From NCBI RefSeq assembly GCF_000328565.1, contig NC_019966.1, positions 2,976,001 to 3,040,000 on the forward strand: DNA of 64,000 bases, read 5' to 3'. The stretch's first letter is position 1. Each line of letters starts with the position of its first letter. The notes beneath the pieces are model-generated. The model did not search any database. It had not been told where the DNA came from and was given only the letters and a program-made list of their open reading frames with translations. Origin of the DNA: Mycobacterium sp. JS623 (lineage in GTDB: Bacteria; Actinomycetota; Actinomycetes; Mycobacteriales; Mycobacteriaceae). This document shows positions 1 through 8,149 of the stretch, piece by piece. The translations under genes were made by a program, and so were the position numbers.

Positions 1-192
1 GGCCTTGTCGAACAGGGCGACGCGGCAGAACGTGCCGAGATGGTCGAAGAAGGCCTTGAATTCCGGCAGCGTCCAGAACAGCTCGACGTGGCTGACGAAG
101 GGGCCGACGAATACGAGCTCGACCGGCCCGTCGCCGAACACTTGATAGGCCAGGCTGAGGTCGCCGCAGGTCGCGTACGACGTTTCCCCCAC
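1..192 (-). CDS. alpha/beta-hydrolase-type regulator or cyclase, N-terminal part (truncated by window edge)
   Basis: The reading frame starts at GTG 192 and runs off the left edge, so only about 64 N-terminal residues are visible. They read SYATCGDLSLAYQVFGDG, then a VELVFVGPFVSHVELFW stretch and CRVALFDK. This is the start of the alpha/beta-hydrolase domain that mycobacteria often fuse to a class III adenylate/guanylate cyclase or a LuxR-type module. The rest of the protein is outside the window, so the output domain is not known. It lies 26 nt downstream of the PrsW-like gene on the same strand and may be co-transcribed with it. Confidence 0.7.
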   Translation of the reverse strand, partial: MGETSYATCGDLSLAYQVFGDGPVELVFVGPFVSHVELFWTLPEFKAFFDHLGTFCRVALFDKA

Positions 193-218
193 GCCGTCAA
201 GCGTATCTAACGCGCACG

Positions 219-1406
219 CTAATATTTCCGGTTTGGCGCCGCCGGAGTGTGGTATCCGGCCAGCCTCGCCAGCGCGGGCGCGGCTGCTCGTGCGTCGTAC
301 AACCGGTACGTCTCCTCGTTCTGTAGTGCGGCGACCCGTGGATCGCCGAAACCGCGATCGATCCGGTCGCGTACGAACGCGAGTTCCACCACCTGCGCGG
401 CGAAATTCTTCACGCTCTTGCCCGCCGCCCGATCGCCGAGCCTCCTCGCCTCGGCGATCGCGAGCTTGCGGGTCTTCAACGAACCCAGCCAGGTCGCCTC
501 GTTCGGCGTCACGATCCCCGCCGACACCATGCCCGGCAGCTTGGAGGCGGTGACCGTCTGCTCCCTGCGACGGCTGTGCACGCCTAGGATTATCACCAGC
601 GCGAAAATCGGCACCATCCACAACGCGTAGACCAGCAGATACGCCTCGAACCCCACCAGCGATGAGCCGTTCCAGAGCCCGTGCATGAACACCGCGCCCA
701 CATAGCCGAGCGCGACGCAGCCGGCTTTGGCGATGCCGTTGCGCTGCTGCAGCGCGAAGTAGACGCCGATGCCGGTCATCGTCGTGAAAAGGGAGTGCGC
801 GAACGGCCCCATGATCAGCCGAACCGCCGCCGTCAGCAGCGAATCGGACATTGACTCGCCGTTGGCGATGTACAGAATGTCCTCCAGCCAGGCGAAGCCG
901 GCCCCGACCAGGCCCGCGTACACCAGGCAGTCGGTAAGTGAGTTGAGCTCGTTACGGCGTCGGCCGGTCATCATGAGCAGCAGAAACAGGCCCTTCGCGG
1001 CTTCCTCGGTCAGCGGCGCACTGAGGACGACGGAGAACGCGCTGACCGACTCCGTATCCGCCAAATCGGGGTTGAGCATCGATTCGGCGTAAATCTGAAT
1101 TATCGAGGCCAGCACGACTGCGACCGATGCGCCCCACAAGAATGCGAAGACGAGTAGGCGCGGCGGCTCGGGTTCCCAGCGATCTAGCCAGATATAGGCC
1201 AGGACGACGATCATCATTGTCGTGCTGGACAGCGCAAACCCGATTCCCGTCCCGACCGGGTTGTAGACGGTCAGCCCGATCACGATCAGCCCTGCAATGG
1301 TGCCGAGCAGGATGATCACGGCGAGGGGGGCGCCGACCTTACGGATTTTGCGCTGAAATGGCGGGGCGAGCGCGTACCTCGGTGGTGCTGCGCCTGCGGA
1401 TGACAC
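219..1406 (-). CDS. PrsW-family intramembrane metalloprotease
   Basis: A 395-residue polytopic membrane protein with about eight hydrophobic segments between residues 25 and 280. It carries the PrsW motifs EExxK (Glu134, Glu135, Lys138), FxxxE (Phe171 to Glu175), a membrane His204 and HxxxN (His242 to Asn246). These residues form the glutamic/metal protease site in the PrsW-Rce1 superfamily. PrsW in Bacillus subtilis cleaves an anti-sigma factor; the substrate here is unknown. The C-terminal 110 residues are soluble and basic. Start is GTG 1406. It is divergent from rpsA and in line with the truncated regulator gene downstream. Confidence 0.85.
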   Translation of the reverse strand: MSSAGAAPPRYALAPPFQRKIRKVGAPLAVIILLGTIAGLIVIGLTVYNPVGTGIGFALSSTTMMIVVLAYIWLDRWEPEPPRLLVFAFLWGASVAVVLASIIQIYAESMLNPDLADTESVSAFSVVLSAPLTEEAAKGLFLLLMMTGRRRNELNSLTDCLVYAGLVGAGFAWLEDILYIANGESMSDSLLTAAVRLIMGPFAHSLFTTMTGIGVYFALQQRNGIAKAGCVALGYVGAVFMHGLWNGSSLVGFEAYLLVYALWMVPIFALVIILGVHSRRREQTVTASKLPGMVSAGIVTPNEATWLGSLKTRKLAIAEARRLGDRAAGKSVKNFAAQVVELAFVRDRIDRGFGDPRVAALQNEETYRLYDARAAAPALARLAGYHTPAAPNRKY

Positions 1407-1618
1407 TCCAGCAGCGTAGCGGCGCGCTGATCATGACCGGCGGCTCTTGAGACCGAGTTTGTCCAGCATGTGCACAGTCGAGTAATCTCGACGGGTACCC
1501 GTCTGTGGTTTTGCGATTTCTGCTGCGGGTGCAGAGCACGATTTTCGGCGCTCGCGCCGAAGCAAATAACAAGAGTCCCATGTCCCTACGATCAAACCTG
1601 TCCGGAGCAACCCACCAC
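1407..1618. promoter_or_regulatory. divergent upstream region of rpsA and the PrsW gene, with two dyads
   Basis: This 212-nt region holds no gene. Two perfect dyads lie on the rpsA side: GTCGAG/CTCGAC at 1477-1492 with a TAAT loop, and TTCGGCG/CGCCGAA at 1544-1561 with a CTCG tetraloop. The second could be a hairpin in the rpsA 5' leader. No clear -35/-10 pair was identified, and there is no run of T after either dyad, so calling them attenuators would go beyond the evidence. Confidence 0.35.
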
Positions 1619-3064
1619 ATGCCAAGTCCCTCCGTCACCTCGCCGCAAGTAGCCATCAACGACATTGGCTCGAGCGAGGATTTTCTCGCCGCCATCGACA
1701 AAACCATCAAATACTTCAACGATGGCGACATCGTCGAGGGAACAATCGTCAAGGTTGACCGTGACGAGGTCCTGCTCGACATCGGTTACAAGACCGAAGG
1801 CGTCATCCCTTCCCGTGAGCTCTCCATCAAGCACGACGTCGACCCCAACGAGGTCGTTTCCGTCGGCGATGAGGTCGAAGCTCTGGTTCTCACGAAGGAG
1901 GACAAGGAAGGCCGCCTGATCCTGTCCAAGAAGCGCGCTCAGTACGAGCGGGCCTGGGGCACCATCGAAGAGCTCAAGGAGAAGGACGAGGCCGTCAAGG
2001 GCACCGTCATCGAGGTCGTCAAGGGCGGCCTGATCCTCGACATCGGCCTGCGCGGCTTCCTGCCGGCATCACTGGTCGAGATGCGTCGCGTCCGCGATCT
2101 GCAGCCGTACATCGGCAAGGAGATCGAAGCCAAGATCATCGAGCTCGACAAGAACCGCAACAACGTGGTGCTGTCGCGCCGCGCCTGGCTGGAGCAGACC
2201 CAATCCGAGGTGCGCAGCGAGTTCCTCAACCAGCTGCAGAAGGGCGCCATCCGCAAGGGTGTCGTGTCTTCGATCGTCAACTTCGGCGCGTTCGTCGATC
2301 TCGGCGGCGTCGACGGCCTGGTGCACGTTTCCGAGCTGTCCTGGAAGCACATCGACCATCCGTCCGAGGTCGTCCAGGTCGGCGACGAGGTCACCGTCGA
2401 GGTTCTCGACGTCGACATGGACCGCGAGCGGGTTTCGTTGTCGCTCAAGGCAACTCAGGAAGATCCGTGGCGCCACTTCGCCCGCACGCACGCCATCGGC
2501 CAGATCGTGCCCGGCAAGGTCACCAAGCTGGTGCCGTTCGGCGCGTTCGTCCGAGTCGAGGAGGGCATCGAGGGCCTGGTGCACATCTCCGAGCTGTCGG
2601 AGCGCCACGTCGAGGTCCCGGACCAGGTGGTGCAGGTCGGCGACGACGCGATGGTCAAGGTCATCGACATCGACCTGGAGCGTCGCCGCATCTCGCTGAG
2701 CCTCAAGCAGGCCAACGAGGACTACACCGAGGAGTTCGACCCGTCGAAGTACGGCATGGCCGACAGCTACGACGAGCAGGGCAACTACATCTTCCCCGAG
2801 GGCTTCGATTCCGAGACCAACGAATGGCTCGAGGGCTTCGAGAAGCAGCGTGAGGAGTGGGAGTCCCGCTACGCGGAGGCCGAGCGCCGGCACAAGATGC
2901 ACACCACGCAGATGGAGAAGTTCGCCGCGGCCGAGGCCGAAGACGCGGCACGGCCGTCGTCGTCCAACGGCGCGTCGCGCTCCGATGAGCAGTCCGCCGG
3001 TGGCTCGCTCGCCAGCGACGCTCAGCTGGCCGCGCTGCGCGAGAAGCTCGCCGGTAGCGCCTAG
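1619..3064 (+). CDS. rpsA: 30S ribosomal protein S1
   Basis: A 481-residue protein, the same length as M. tuberculosis RpsA. Four S1/OB RNA-binding repeats can be seen, at about residues 36-105, 123-189, 210-278 and 295-364, ending in typical S1 strings such as GVVSSIVNFGAFVDLGGVDG and GKVTKLVPFGAFVRVEEGIE. An acidic, low-complexity tail follows and ends in SLASDAQLAALREKLAGSA. S1 binds mRNA on the small subunit and supports translation initiation. ATG 1619 was chosen because homology begins at MPSPSVTSPQVAINDIGSSE, although the frame is open upstream to 1505. A strong terminator follows. Confidence 0.97.
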   Translation: MPSPSVTSPQVAINDIGSSEDFLAAIDKTIKYFNDGDIVEGTIVKVDRDEVLLDIGYKTEGVIPSRELSIKHDVDPNEVVSVGDEVEALVLTKEDKEGRLILSKKRAQYERAWGTIEELKEKDEAVKGTVIEVVKGGLILDIGLRGFLPASLVEMRRVRDLQPYIGKEIEAKIIELDKNRNNVVLSRRAWLEQTQSEVRSEFLNQLQKGAIRKGVVSSIVNFGAFVDLGGVDGLVHVSELSWKHIDHPSEVVQVGDEVTVEVLDVDMDRERVSLSLKATQEDPWRHFARTHAIGQIVPGKVTKLVPFGAFVRVEEGIEGLVHISELSERHVEVPDQVVQVGDDAMVKVIDIDLERRRISLSLKQANEDYTEEFDPSKYGMADSYDEQGNYIFPEGFDSETNEWLEGFEKQREEWESRYAEAERRHKMHTTQMEKFAAAEAEDAARPSSSNGASRSDEQSAGGSLASDAQLAALREKLAGSA

Positions 3065-3081
3065 CCGATTCCAACGGCAAG

Positions 3082-3110
3082 GGCCCGACTCAATTCGAGT
3101 CGGGCCTTTG
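3082..3110 (+). terminator. intrinsic terminator after rpsA
   Basis: A perfect 10-bp stem, GGCCCGACTC at 3082-3091 paired with GAGTCGGGCC at 3097-3106, closes a 5-nt loop and is followed by TTTG. It lies 18 nt after the rpsA stop and separates rpsA from coaE. Confidence 0.8.
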
Positions 3111-3144
3111 TCGTATCGGGCTGGGCCCCTGACAGACTGGGACG

Positions 3145-4305
3145 GTGTTGCGCATAGGTCTGACCGGCGGCATCGGCGCCGGCAAGTCGACGGTGTCCGC
3201 CGCGTTCGCCGAATGTGGCGGCATCGTCGTCGACGGCGATGTCATTGCCCGCGAGGTCGTCGAACCCGGCACCGAAGGGTTGGCGCAGCTGGTCGAGGCG
3301 TTCGGCGAGGACATTCTGTTGGCTGACGGGGCGCTGAACCGGCCTGCGCTGGCCGCCAAGGCGTTCGTCGACGACGAGAAGCGCGCGACGCTGAACGGAA
3401 TCGTGCACCCGCAGGTTGCCCGTCGTCGTCAGGAGATCCTGGACGCGGTGCACGACGACGCCGTCGTGGTGGAGGATATTCCGCTGCTCGTGGAAACGGG
3501 GATGGCGCCATTGTTCCCGCTCGTCGTCGTGGTCACGGCCGACGAGGAGACACGGGTCGAGCGGTTGATCAAGCGTGGCATGGACGAAGCCGACGCCCGC
3601 GCGCGCATCAAGGCGCAAGCACCGGAAGAGCAGCGCCGCGCGATAGCCGATGTGCTGCTGGACAATTCGGGTTCGCAGGGCGAACTCGTCGAGGAGGCGC
3701 GAGACCTCTGGTACAACCGGGTACTGCCGCTAGCGCACAATATCCGCACGCGAGAAGTGGCTCAACACAAGCTGGAGTTGACTCCCTATGACCCGACATG
3801 GGCCGACGACGCGGCGCGGATCATCAAACGGGTCCAAATGGCATGCAGCGCAAAGATCTTACGGGTCGACCACATCGGATCGACCGCTGTTCCGGACACG
3901 GAAGCCAAAAACGTCATCGATCTCCAGGTAACGGTCGCTTCGCTGCATGTCGCCGACGAGATCAACGATTCACTCGCCAATGTCGGCTACCCACGCATCA
4001 AGCAGATCGTCAGCGATGTGCCCCACGATGGCGATCCGTCGTTGTGGCAGAAGCGGATTCACGGCGCCGCCGATCCCGGTCGGCCGGCCCGCATCCACAT
4101 TCGCGTTGACGGCTGGCCGAATCAGCGATTCGCCTTGCTGTTCACCGACTGGCTGCGTTCGAATTCCAGCGTGCGCGACGAGTATGTGAAGGCAAAGCGA
4201 CACGCGCTGACGGCCCCTCATTACTCAGAAGCCAAGGAGCCGTGGTTCGCCGACGCGTACGAACGCGCCAGGGAGTGGGCGAAGACGACGGGGTGGCGGC
4301 CCTGA
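3145..4305 (+). CDS. coaE: dephospho-CoA kinase fused to a GrpB-like nucleotidyltransferase domain
   Basis: A 386-residue two-domain protein. Residues 1-195 are CoaE, which makes the last step of coenzyme A synthesis: the P-loop GLTGGIGAGKST lies at residues 5-16 and a DGD motif at about residue 31. Residues 205-386 form a GrpB/UPF0157 nucleotidyltransferase-like domain with the HIGSTAVPD signature. This fusion is the usual mycobacterial form. Start is GTG 3145; a CAGACT -10-like hexamer ends 6 nt before it, which would fit a leaderless message. What the GrpB half does is not established. Confidence 0.95.
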   Translation: MLRIGLTGGIGAGKSTVSAAFAECGGIVVDGDVIAREVVEPGTEGLAQLVEAFGEDILLADGALNRPALAAKAFVDDEKRATLNGIVHPQVARRRQEILDAVHDDAVVVEDIPLLVETGMAPLFPLVVVVTADEETRVERLIKRGMDEADARARIKAQAPEEQRRAIADVLLDNSGSQGELVEEARDLWYNRVLPLAHNIRTREVAQHKLELTPYDPTWADDAARIIKRVQMACSAKILRVDHIGSTAVPDTEAKNVIDLQVTVASLHVADEINDSLANVGYPRIKQIVSDVPHDGDPSLWQKRIHGAADPGRPARIHIRVDGWPNQRFALLFTDWLRSNSSVRDEYVKAKRHALTAPHYSEAKEPWFADAYERAREWAKTTGWRP

Positions 4306-4872
4306 TTACGCGGCGGCTGGACCAAAAGCGGCAGCCGGAGCTGCGGGCGCGGCCGGAGCGGAACCCTCGGTCGCTGGCTGACCTGCGGTCGGCGTGTCGA
4401 GCGGGGCGCCACACTGCAGCACGCCGTACAGAGGATCGTCCCTAGGGTGAAATAACCGCGGAGCGATGAACTGATCGGCCTGCGCGACGATTTGGTCGTC
4501 GGCCAGGATCTCGCAGTGCAGATTCGACCCGTATGGCCACTGGATCGAGACTTCCATGCCGGCCTGTTTGGGGTCGTCCAACACGGTGTTGACCTCGAAT
4601 GTTTGTCCGGGCAGCAGCGTCGGCGTTTCGCTGTTGACGTTCTGGTCGTCCAACTTGTACGCCACCACCGCGCCCCGCGACGTCCCGTCCGCTCGGGCCC
4701 GGTAGGTGATGTTGTGCTTCAAACCATCGCCGGGAGCGGGCTGGGTTTCGGTCTGCGGTCCGGGCGGCGCGGGTTCCGGAGCGGCCATCGCCGTGGCCGG
4801 CATGGACTGCGCACCTGTGCCGATGACCGCAGCAGCGGCGATCGCCAGCCATCGGCGCTTGGCAAAGCTCAT
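4306..4872 (-). CDS. secreted protein of unknown function
   Basis: A 188-residue protein with a Sec signal peptide: MSFAKRRWLAI, a hydrophobic core, then TAMAAPEP as a likely cleavage site near residue 30. The mature part is Pro/Ala-rich at both ends. Its centre contains a short beta-like region (TFEVNTVLDDPKQAGMEVSI) and a pair of cysteines (SNLHCEIL and VLQCGAP) that could form a disulphide after export. ATG 4872 is preferred over upstream in-frame codons because it begins the signal peptide. The gene faces coaE tail to tail with no gap. I do not recognise the family. Confidence 0.75.
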   Translation of the reverse strand: MSFAKRRWLAIAAAAVIGTGAQSMPATAMAAPEPAPPGPQTETQPAPGDGLKHNITYRARADGTSRGAVVAYKLDDQNVNSETPTLLPGQTFEVNTVLDDPKQAGMEVSIQWPYGSNLHCEILADDQIVAQADQFIAPRLFHPRDDPLYGVLQCGAPLDTPTAGQPATEGSAPAAPAAPAAAFGPAAA

Positions 4873-5016
4873 GACAGCCGACCTTACCGTCGGTATCGGA
4901 CCACCGGCGATGCGGCTGCCGGCCGACCGCTGCCGAACTGCGTGGTCGTAGCGCGCGGACCTGCGGTTATTTGCCATTACAAGATCATCGCCCACGCCCA
5001 CTCACCCGTTACGGCC

Positions 5017-5124
5017 GGCGACGCTGGCGGTAAAGGTGGCTACGGCGGCCTGGTGCTAGGCATCGGTGGCGACGGCGGTGCCGGCGGCAAGGGCGGCACG
5101 GGCGGTACTGGTGCCACCGGCGCT
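5017..5124 (+). repeat. PGRS-like glycine-rich coding tract, probably a relic
   Basis: Read on the plus strand this stretch encodes GDAGGKGGYGGLVLGIGGDG followed by GAGGKGGTGGTGATGA, the Gly-Gly-X pattern of mycobacterial PGRS domains. No ATG, PE domain or SD lies before it. The nearest in-frame GTG is about 70 nt upstream in ordinary sequence, and the frame continues antisense into the Fpg-like gene. The 4873-5234 gap (362 nt) otherwise holds only the terminator hairpin at 5187-5227. It looks like a fragment of a PE_PGRS-type gene or a chance GGC-repeat. Confidence 0.45.
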
Positions 5125-5186
5125 GAGGAAACAATCGAAGCAACGGGAGTAACGGCGGCACGACCTAGCCGCTGCGCAATGACGGT

Positions 5187-5227
5187 GAGCCCGCTCAGTA
5201 TTCCGACATCAGGTGCTGAGCGGGCTC
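5187..5227 (-). terminator. terminator hairpin after the Fpg-like gene
   Basis: Perfect 12-bp inverted repeat: GAGCCCGCTCAG at 5187-5198 and CTGAGCGGGCTC at 5216-5227, with a 17-nt loop. It begins 8 nt past the stop of the minus-strand Fpg-like gene. There is no good T-run, so it may be a mycobacterial L-shaped terminator. Confidence 0.6.
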
Positions 5228-5234
5228 ATTGTCG

Positions 5235-6011
5235 TTATGGCCGTTGGCAATTCGGGCACCACACCGAGGTCCGGCCGCCGATTCGGCTGCGCCGCAGTCG
5301 TGTACCGCAGCGCGGGCAGCTTGGATCGGGGTCGTCGCGCACGCTGGTCAGCCACCGCGGCAGTCCGGGCACTCGGCCGTGTCGCACCGACGTCCGCAGC
5401 ACCCGCTTCATTGCAGCGTGCAATCGCAGCATCTCATCGTCGATGCTGGCGACCGGTCGTGCTGGGTGCACTGCGGCGCGCCAACAGATTTCGTCAACGA
5501 GCAGGTTGCCGAGACCAGCAATCACGGATTGGTTCATCAAGGTGGGTTTCAGCGCGCCGCGCCGACCACGCATTGCCTTGCGAAACGACGGCAGATCCAG
5601 GTCGAGCGCGTCGGGGCCCTGCTTGCCCATCACCTCGGCTGTCGCGTCGTCGTCGGGGGCCAGCCAAACGCCGCGCAGTTTTCTGAGGTCGGCGTAACGC
5701 AACTCGCCACGGTCCAGTCCGATTACAAGCCGTTCGTATCCTTTTTCGGGAGCGCCTTCCGCCGCGAAATAGGGGTGGCCGGTCATTCCGCTGTGGACCA
5801 GCAATACCGGACCGTCGGTCGGCAGAATCAGCCACTTGCCGTGTCGGCGCGGGTCGCGGAACGTGTGCTTGAGGAGATTGCGCGAAAGCCCACGTGCCGT
5901 TGCGTTGCGCAATACGCCGGCGTCACGCACATCGACGCGCCGGACCTGGCGTCCCGGCAGCTTGTCGGCCAGCTCGCGGCGGAATCCCTCCACATCGGGC
6001 AGCTCAGGCAT
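5235..6011 (-). CDS. Fpg/Nei-family DNA glycosylase (AP lyase)
   Basis: A 258-residue member of the formamidopyrimidine-DNA glycosylase family, which removes oxidised bases and cuts the abasic site. It starts MPELPDVEGF, giving the catalytic Pro2 and Glu3 after Met removal. The C-terminal zinc finger is intact: CPRC, 16 residues, CPNC, including the conserved GGR loop. It is shorter than MutM/Fpg1 (about 290 residues) and is probably one of the extra mycobacterial paralogues; substrate preference cannot be read from sequence. The start overlaps the end of the LigD-type polymerase gene by 8 nt, so the two are translationally coupled. Confidence 0.9.
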   Translation of the reverse strand: MPELPDVEGFRRELADKLPGRQVRRVDVRDAGVLRNATARGLSRNLLKHTFRDPRRHGKWLILPTDGPVLLVHSGMTGHPYFAAEGAPEKGYERLVIGLDRGELRYADLRKLRGVWLAPDDDATAEVMGKQGPDALDLDLPSFRKAMRGRRGALKPTLMNQSVIAGLGNLLVDEICWRAAVHPARPVASIDDEMLRLHAAMKRVLRTSVRHGRVPGLPRWLTSVRDDPDPSCPRCGTRLRRSRIGGRTSVWCPNCQRP

Positions 6012-6891
6012 GAACTTTTGAAAGGCGCTGCGTTGGCCGCGAGAGCGAACGCGCGTGCTTGCGCATGTCGGCCCACGGATCTCCTTGCTCGGCAATCCGT
6101 TTGGGCACATCGCGAAGCGCGAATCGGTCGGGCCGCATGCCACGACTGTTCAGCTCTTCCCACTCCAGCGGCGTGGACACCGGGGCGCCGCGGCGGGCAC
6201 GCACCGCATACGGCGCAACCGCCGTCTGCGCGTAGGCGTTTCGCATGATGTCGAGGTACACCCGATCGCCGCGCTTGTCCTTGCGCTGCTCGAGCGTGCG
6301 GTGGCCCGGATCGTCGGCCACGACGAGTTCGGCTACATCGCGGGAGAACTGGCGCACCGTATCGAAGTCGGAACCGCGACTGATCGGCACCACGACATGC
6401 AGGCCGCGCGAGCCCGTCGTCTTCAGATACGGCGTCAAACCAAGATCTCTCAGGGCATCGGCGCAGGCGCGGGCCGCCGCCCGCACCGGCGCGAAGTCGG
6501 TTGTCGAGGGATCCATGTCGAACACGATGAGGTCTGGTTCGTCCAGCCGGTCGCGGCGCGACAGCCACGTATGCGGGGTGATGCAGTTCTGATTGGCCAG
6601 CCACACCAGGGCATCACGGCTATCGGCGACCGGATGGACGACATTCCCACCCTGCTTGGTGACCTCGGCTGAACCCATCCAGTCGGGCAGCGCGCCTCCG
6701 AAATCCTGCTGGACAAAGCCATGCTGACCGATTCCCCGTGGATACCGCCACAGCGTCAGCGGCCTGCCCTTCAAGTGCGGCACCATCACGTCGGCCACCG
6801 CGGCGTAGTAACCGGCTAGCTCCTCCTTGGTGATACCGTCATCGGGAAACAGCACTCGCTTCCCGTGGGTGATCTCTACCGTGGCGGCCAT
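6004..6891 (-). CDS. stand-alone LigD-type primase-polymerase
   Basis: A 295-residue archaeo-eukaryotic primase-family polymerase equivalent to the POL domain of NHEJ ligase LigD, without ligase or nuclease domains. Motif I is DMDPS (about residues 130-134), motif II TTGSRGLHVVVP (about 160), and motif III has the YLDIMRN aspartate (about 217). These enzymes add ribo- or deoxynucleotides at breaks and short gaps. Start is ATG 6891 with a GAGGGAGA Shine-Dalgarno about 7 nt upstream. Its partner downstream is the Fpg-like glycosylase, which suggests gap filling in base-excision repair rather than classical end joining. Confidence 0.9.
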   Translation of the reverse strand: MAATVEITHGKRVLFPDDGITKEELAGYYAAVADVMVPHLKGRPLTLWRYPRGIGQHGFVQQDFGGALPDWMGSAEVTKQGGNVVHPVADSRDALVWLANQNCITPHTWLSRRDRLDEPDLIVFDMDPSTTDFAPVRAAARACADALRDLGLTPYLKTTGSRGLHVVVPISRGSDFDTVRQFSRDVAELVVADDPGHRTLEQRKDKRGDRVYLDIMRNAYAQTAVAPYAVRARRGAPVSTPLEWEELNSRGMRPDRFALRDVPKRIAEQGDPWADMRKHARSLSRPTQRLSKVHA

Positions 6892-7028
6892 CAGCGCGTC
6901 TCCCTCACCACATCGTCGGGGACACCCACCGGGGCACGTTCACGCCTCGTCCTTGCCGGTGCGCAAGCGGGTCAGCGCATGCGATGCCTTCAGCGTCATG
7001 TCCACGGCGTACCCGCCCGGGAACGGGC

Positions 7029-7535
7029 CTATGCCGAGCGCCAGGTGAGCGTCATCCCGCTGTCGGCGAGCCAGCGGTTCAGGTCGTAGTCGTGCCTGGA
7101 CAGCCCATCGATCGCCGATACCGCCGTCTGCACCGCATGCTCGCCGGTTTCCGGGGTCAACAGGCCGTGGCGAACGGCAGTCAGCAGCTCGTCGACGTCC
7201 AACAACTCGACGCCCTTACCGGTCCGCACGACAAGATCGAGGTAGTGGTCCTCGGCGTGCCATGCGTTGGCCCCCGGCGTGTAGTGGCCGACGTCAAGGT
7301 AGTAGTCCTGGTCGAGTTCGTGCCCGGGGCTGAAGTGAAAGACCGTGGCCCGCAAGCCCACAGACGGCAGCAGCCAGGACTCCAAGTAGTGAAACTGTGC
7401 CCGCCCGGGAGCGGGCCGTGCCATGTAGAGCCCCCACGGCTCGACGGTGTAGACGTCGACAGCCCGCACGATGCCCTTCGGATCGGTGTTGGTGCGGGCT
7501 ACCAGGTCAAATGTTTCGTGCTTCGGCGCGTGAAT
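7029..7535 (-). CDS. DUF402-family protein (start uncertain)
   Basis: About 168 residues of a DUF402 protein, with the family string NTDPKGIVRAVDVYTVEPWG and a later LDVGHYTPGANAWHAEDHYLDL segment. Some DUF402 members are nucleoside di/triphosphate phosphatases, so a hydrolase is plausible but not shown. Homology starts near HAPKHETFDLVAR, but no ATG, GTG or TTG is in frame there. The listed start is an ATT codon at 7535; the next in-frame GTG (at IVRAVD) would remove conserved sequence. The frame also stays open upstream through the TetR gene, which ends at 7562. Confidence 0.6.
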   Translation of the reverse strand: MHAPKHETFDLVARTNTDPKGIVRAVDVYTVEPWGLYMARPAPGRAQFHYLESWLLPSVGLRATVFHFSPGHELDQDYYLDVGHYTPGANAWHAEDHYLDLVVRTGKGVELLDVDELLTAVRHGLLTPETGEHAVQTAVSAIDGLSRHDYDLNRWLADSGMTLTWRSA

Positions 7536-7561
7536 GTTCTCAGCATAGGCGGCCCGGGGGG

Positions 7562-8149
7562 CTACCGGTCGTGCCAGGAAATGGCGGTGCGCAGCGTCGC
7601 CTCCAGCGCGCGGTGGACGTCGCGCAGTGGACGAATGTCGCGGCGAACCCGGCAGAGCAGGATCGCGCCTTCGATTGCGGCGACGACCGTCGTAGCTAAT
7701 CGCCGTGAGTCGGTACGGCTGACACCGCTGTCGAGCAGGGTCCGTCCGATCAGATCCTGCCACCGCCCGAACGCCGCGGCGGCCGCATCGGTTGCAGTTG
7801 AGCCGGCGTCGGCCTCGGCAGCCACAGCAACGACTGGACAGCCGGCGCGAAAGTTGCTGTCTTCAAGCACTTCTCGCCAGGACTCGACAAATATGCCAAG
7901 CGCGGCGATCGGGTCACCGCTCTCCGCGGCGCGGGTGATGCGCCGCTCGATCACCGCCGCCGCCCATGCCACCGTCTCCGCCGCGAGTTGTTCCTTGCCT
8001 CCGGGGAAGTGGTGATAGATCGAACCGCGCGGCGCTCCGCTGTGCTCGATGACGTCGCGAAAACCCGTGCCGCTGTAGCCGTTCTCTCTGAACAGCAAAG
8101 CGGCACTTTGAATCATCCGGTCTCGGCTATCGCTGGTTATGACAGTCAT
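7562..8149 (-). CDS. TetR/AcrR-family regulator (LmrA/YxaF-like)
   Basis: A 195-residue TetR protein. The helix-turn-helix is at about residues 20-65 (FRENGYSGTGFRDVIEHSGA, then GSIYHHFPGGKEQL), the form seen in the LmrA/YxaF subgroup. The C-terminal ligand domain contains the AGCPVVAVAAEAD segment of this group. Two ATG codons abut (8152 and 8149); the second is listed. The gene is divergent from the crotonase gene with only about 15 nt between the coding regions, so it very probably controls that gene and itself. An inverted repeat and direct repeats span the two start codons. Confidence 0.9.
   Translation of the reverse strand: MTVITSDSRDRMIQSAALLFRENGYSGTGFRDVIEHSGAPRGSIYHHFPGGKEQLAAETVAWAAAVIERRITRAAESGDPIAALGIFVESWREVLEDSNFRAGCPVVAVAAEADAGSTATDAAAAAFGRWQDLIGRTLLDSGVSRTDSRRLATTVVAAIEGAILLCRVRRDIRPLRDVHRALEATLRTAISWHDR

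Noticed and set aside
2069..2902. Long minus-strand open frame opposite rpsA
   Set aside because: Codon-shadow of a high-GC gene: Leu/Val/Asp/Glu-rich with no domain, while the plus strand is a certain rpsA.
5229..6248. 339-codon plus-strand frame opposite the Fpg-like and polymerase genes
   Set aside because: Antisense shadow; the minus-strand proteins carry full catalytic motifs and a zinc finger.
6892..7028. Possible very small genes upstream of the LigD-type polymerase
   Set aside because: Two short frames end at 6935 and at the ATG 6891 overlap, but neither has a standard start with a coherent sequence; combining them would need a frameshift. No supported gene.
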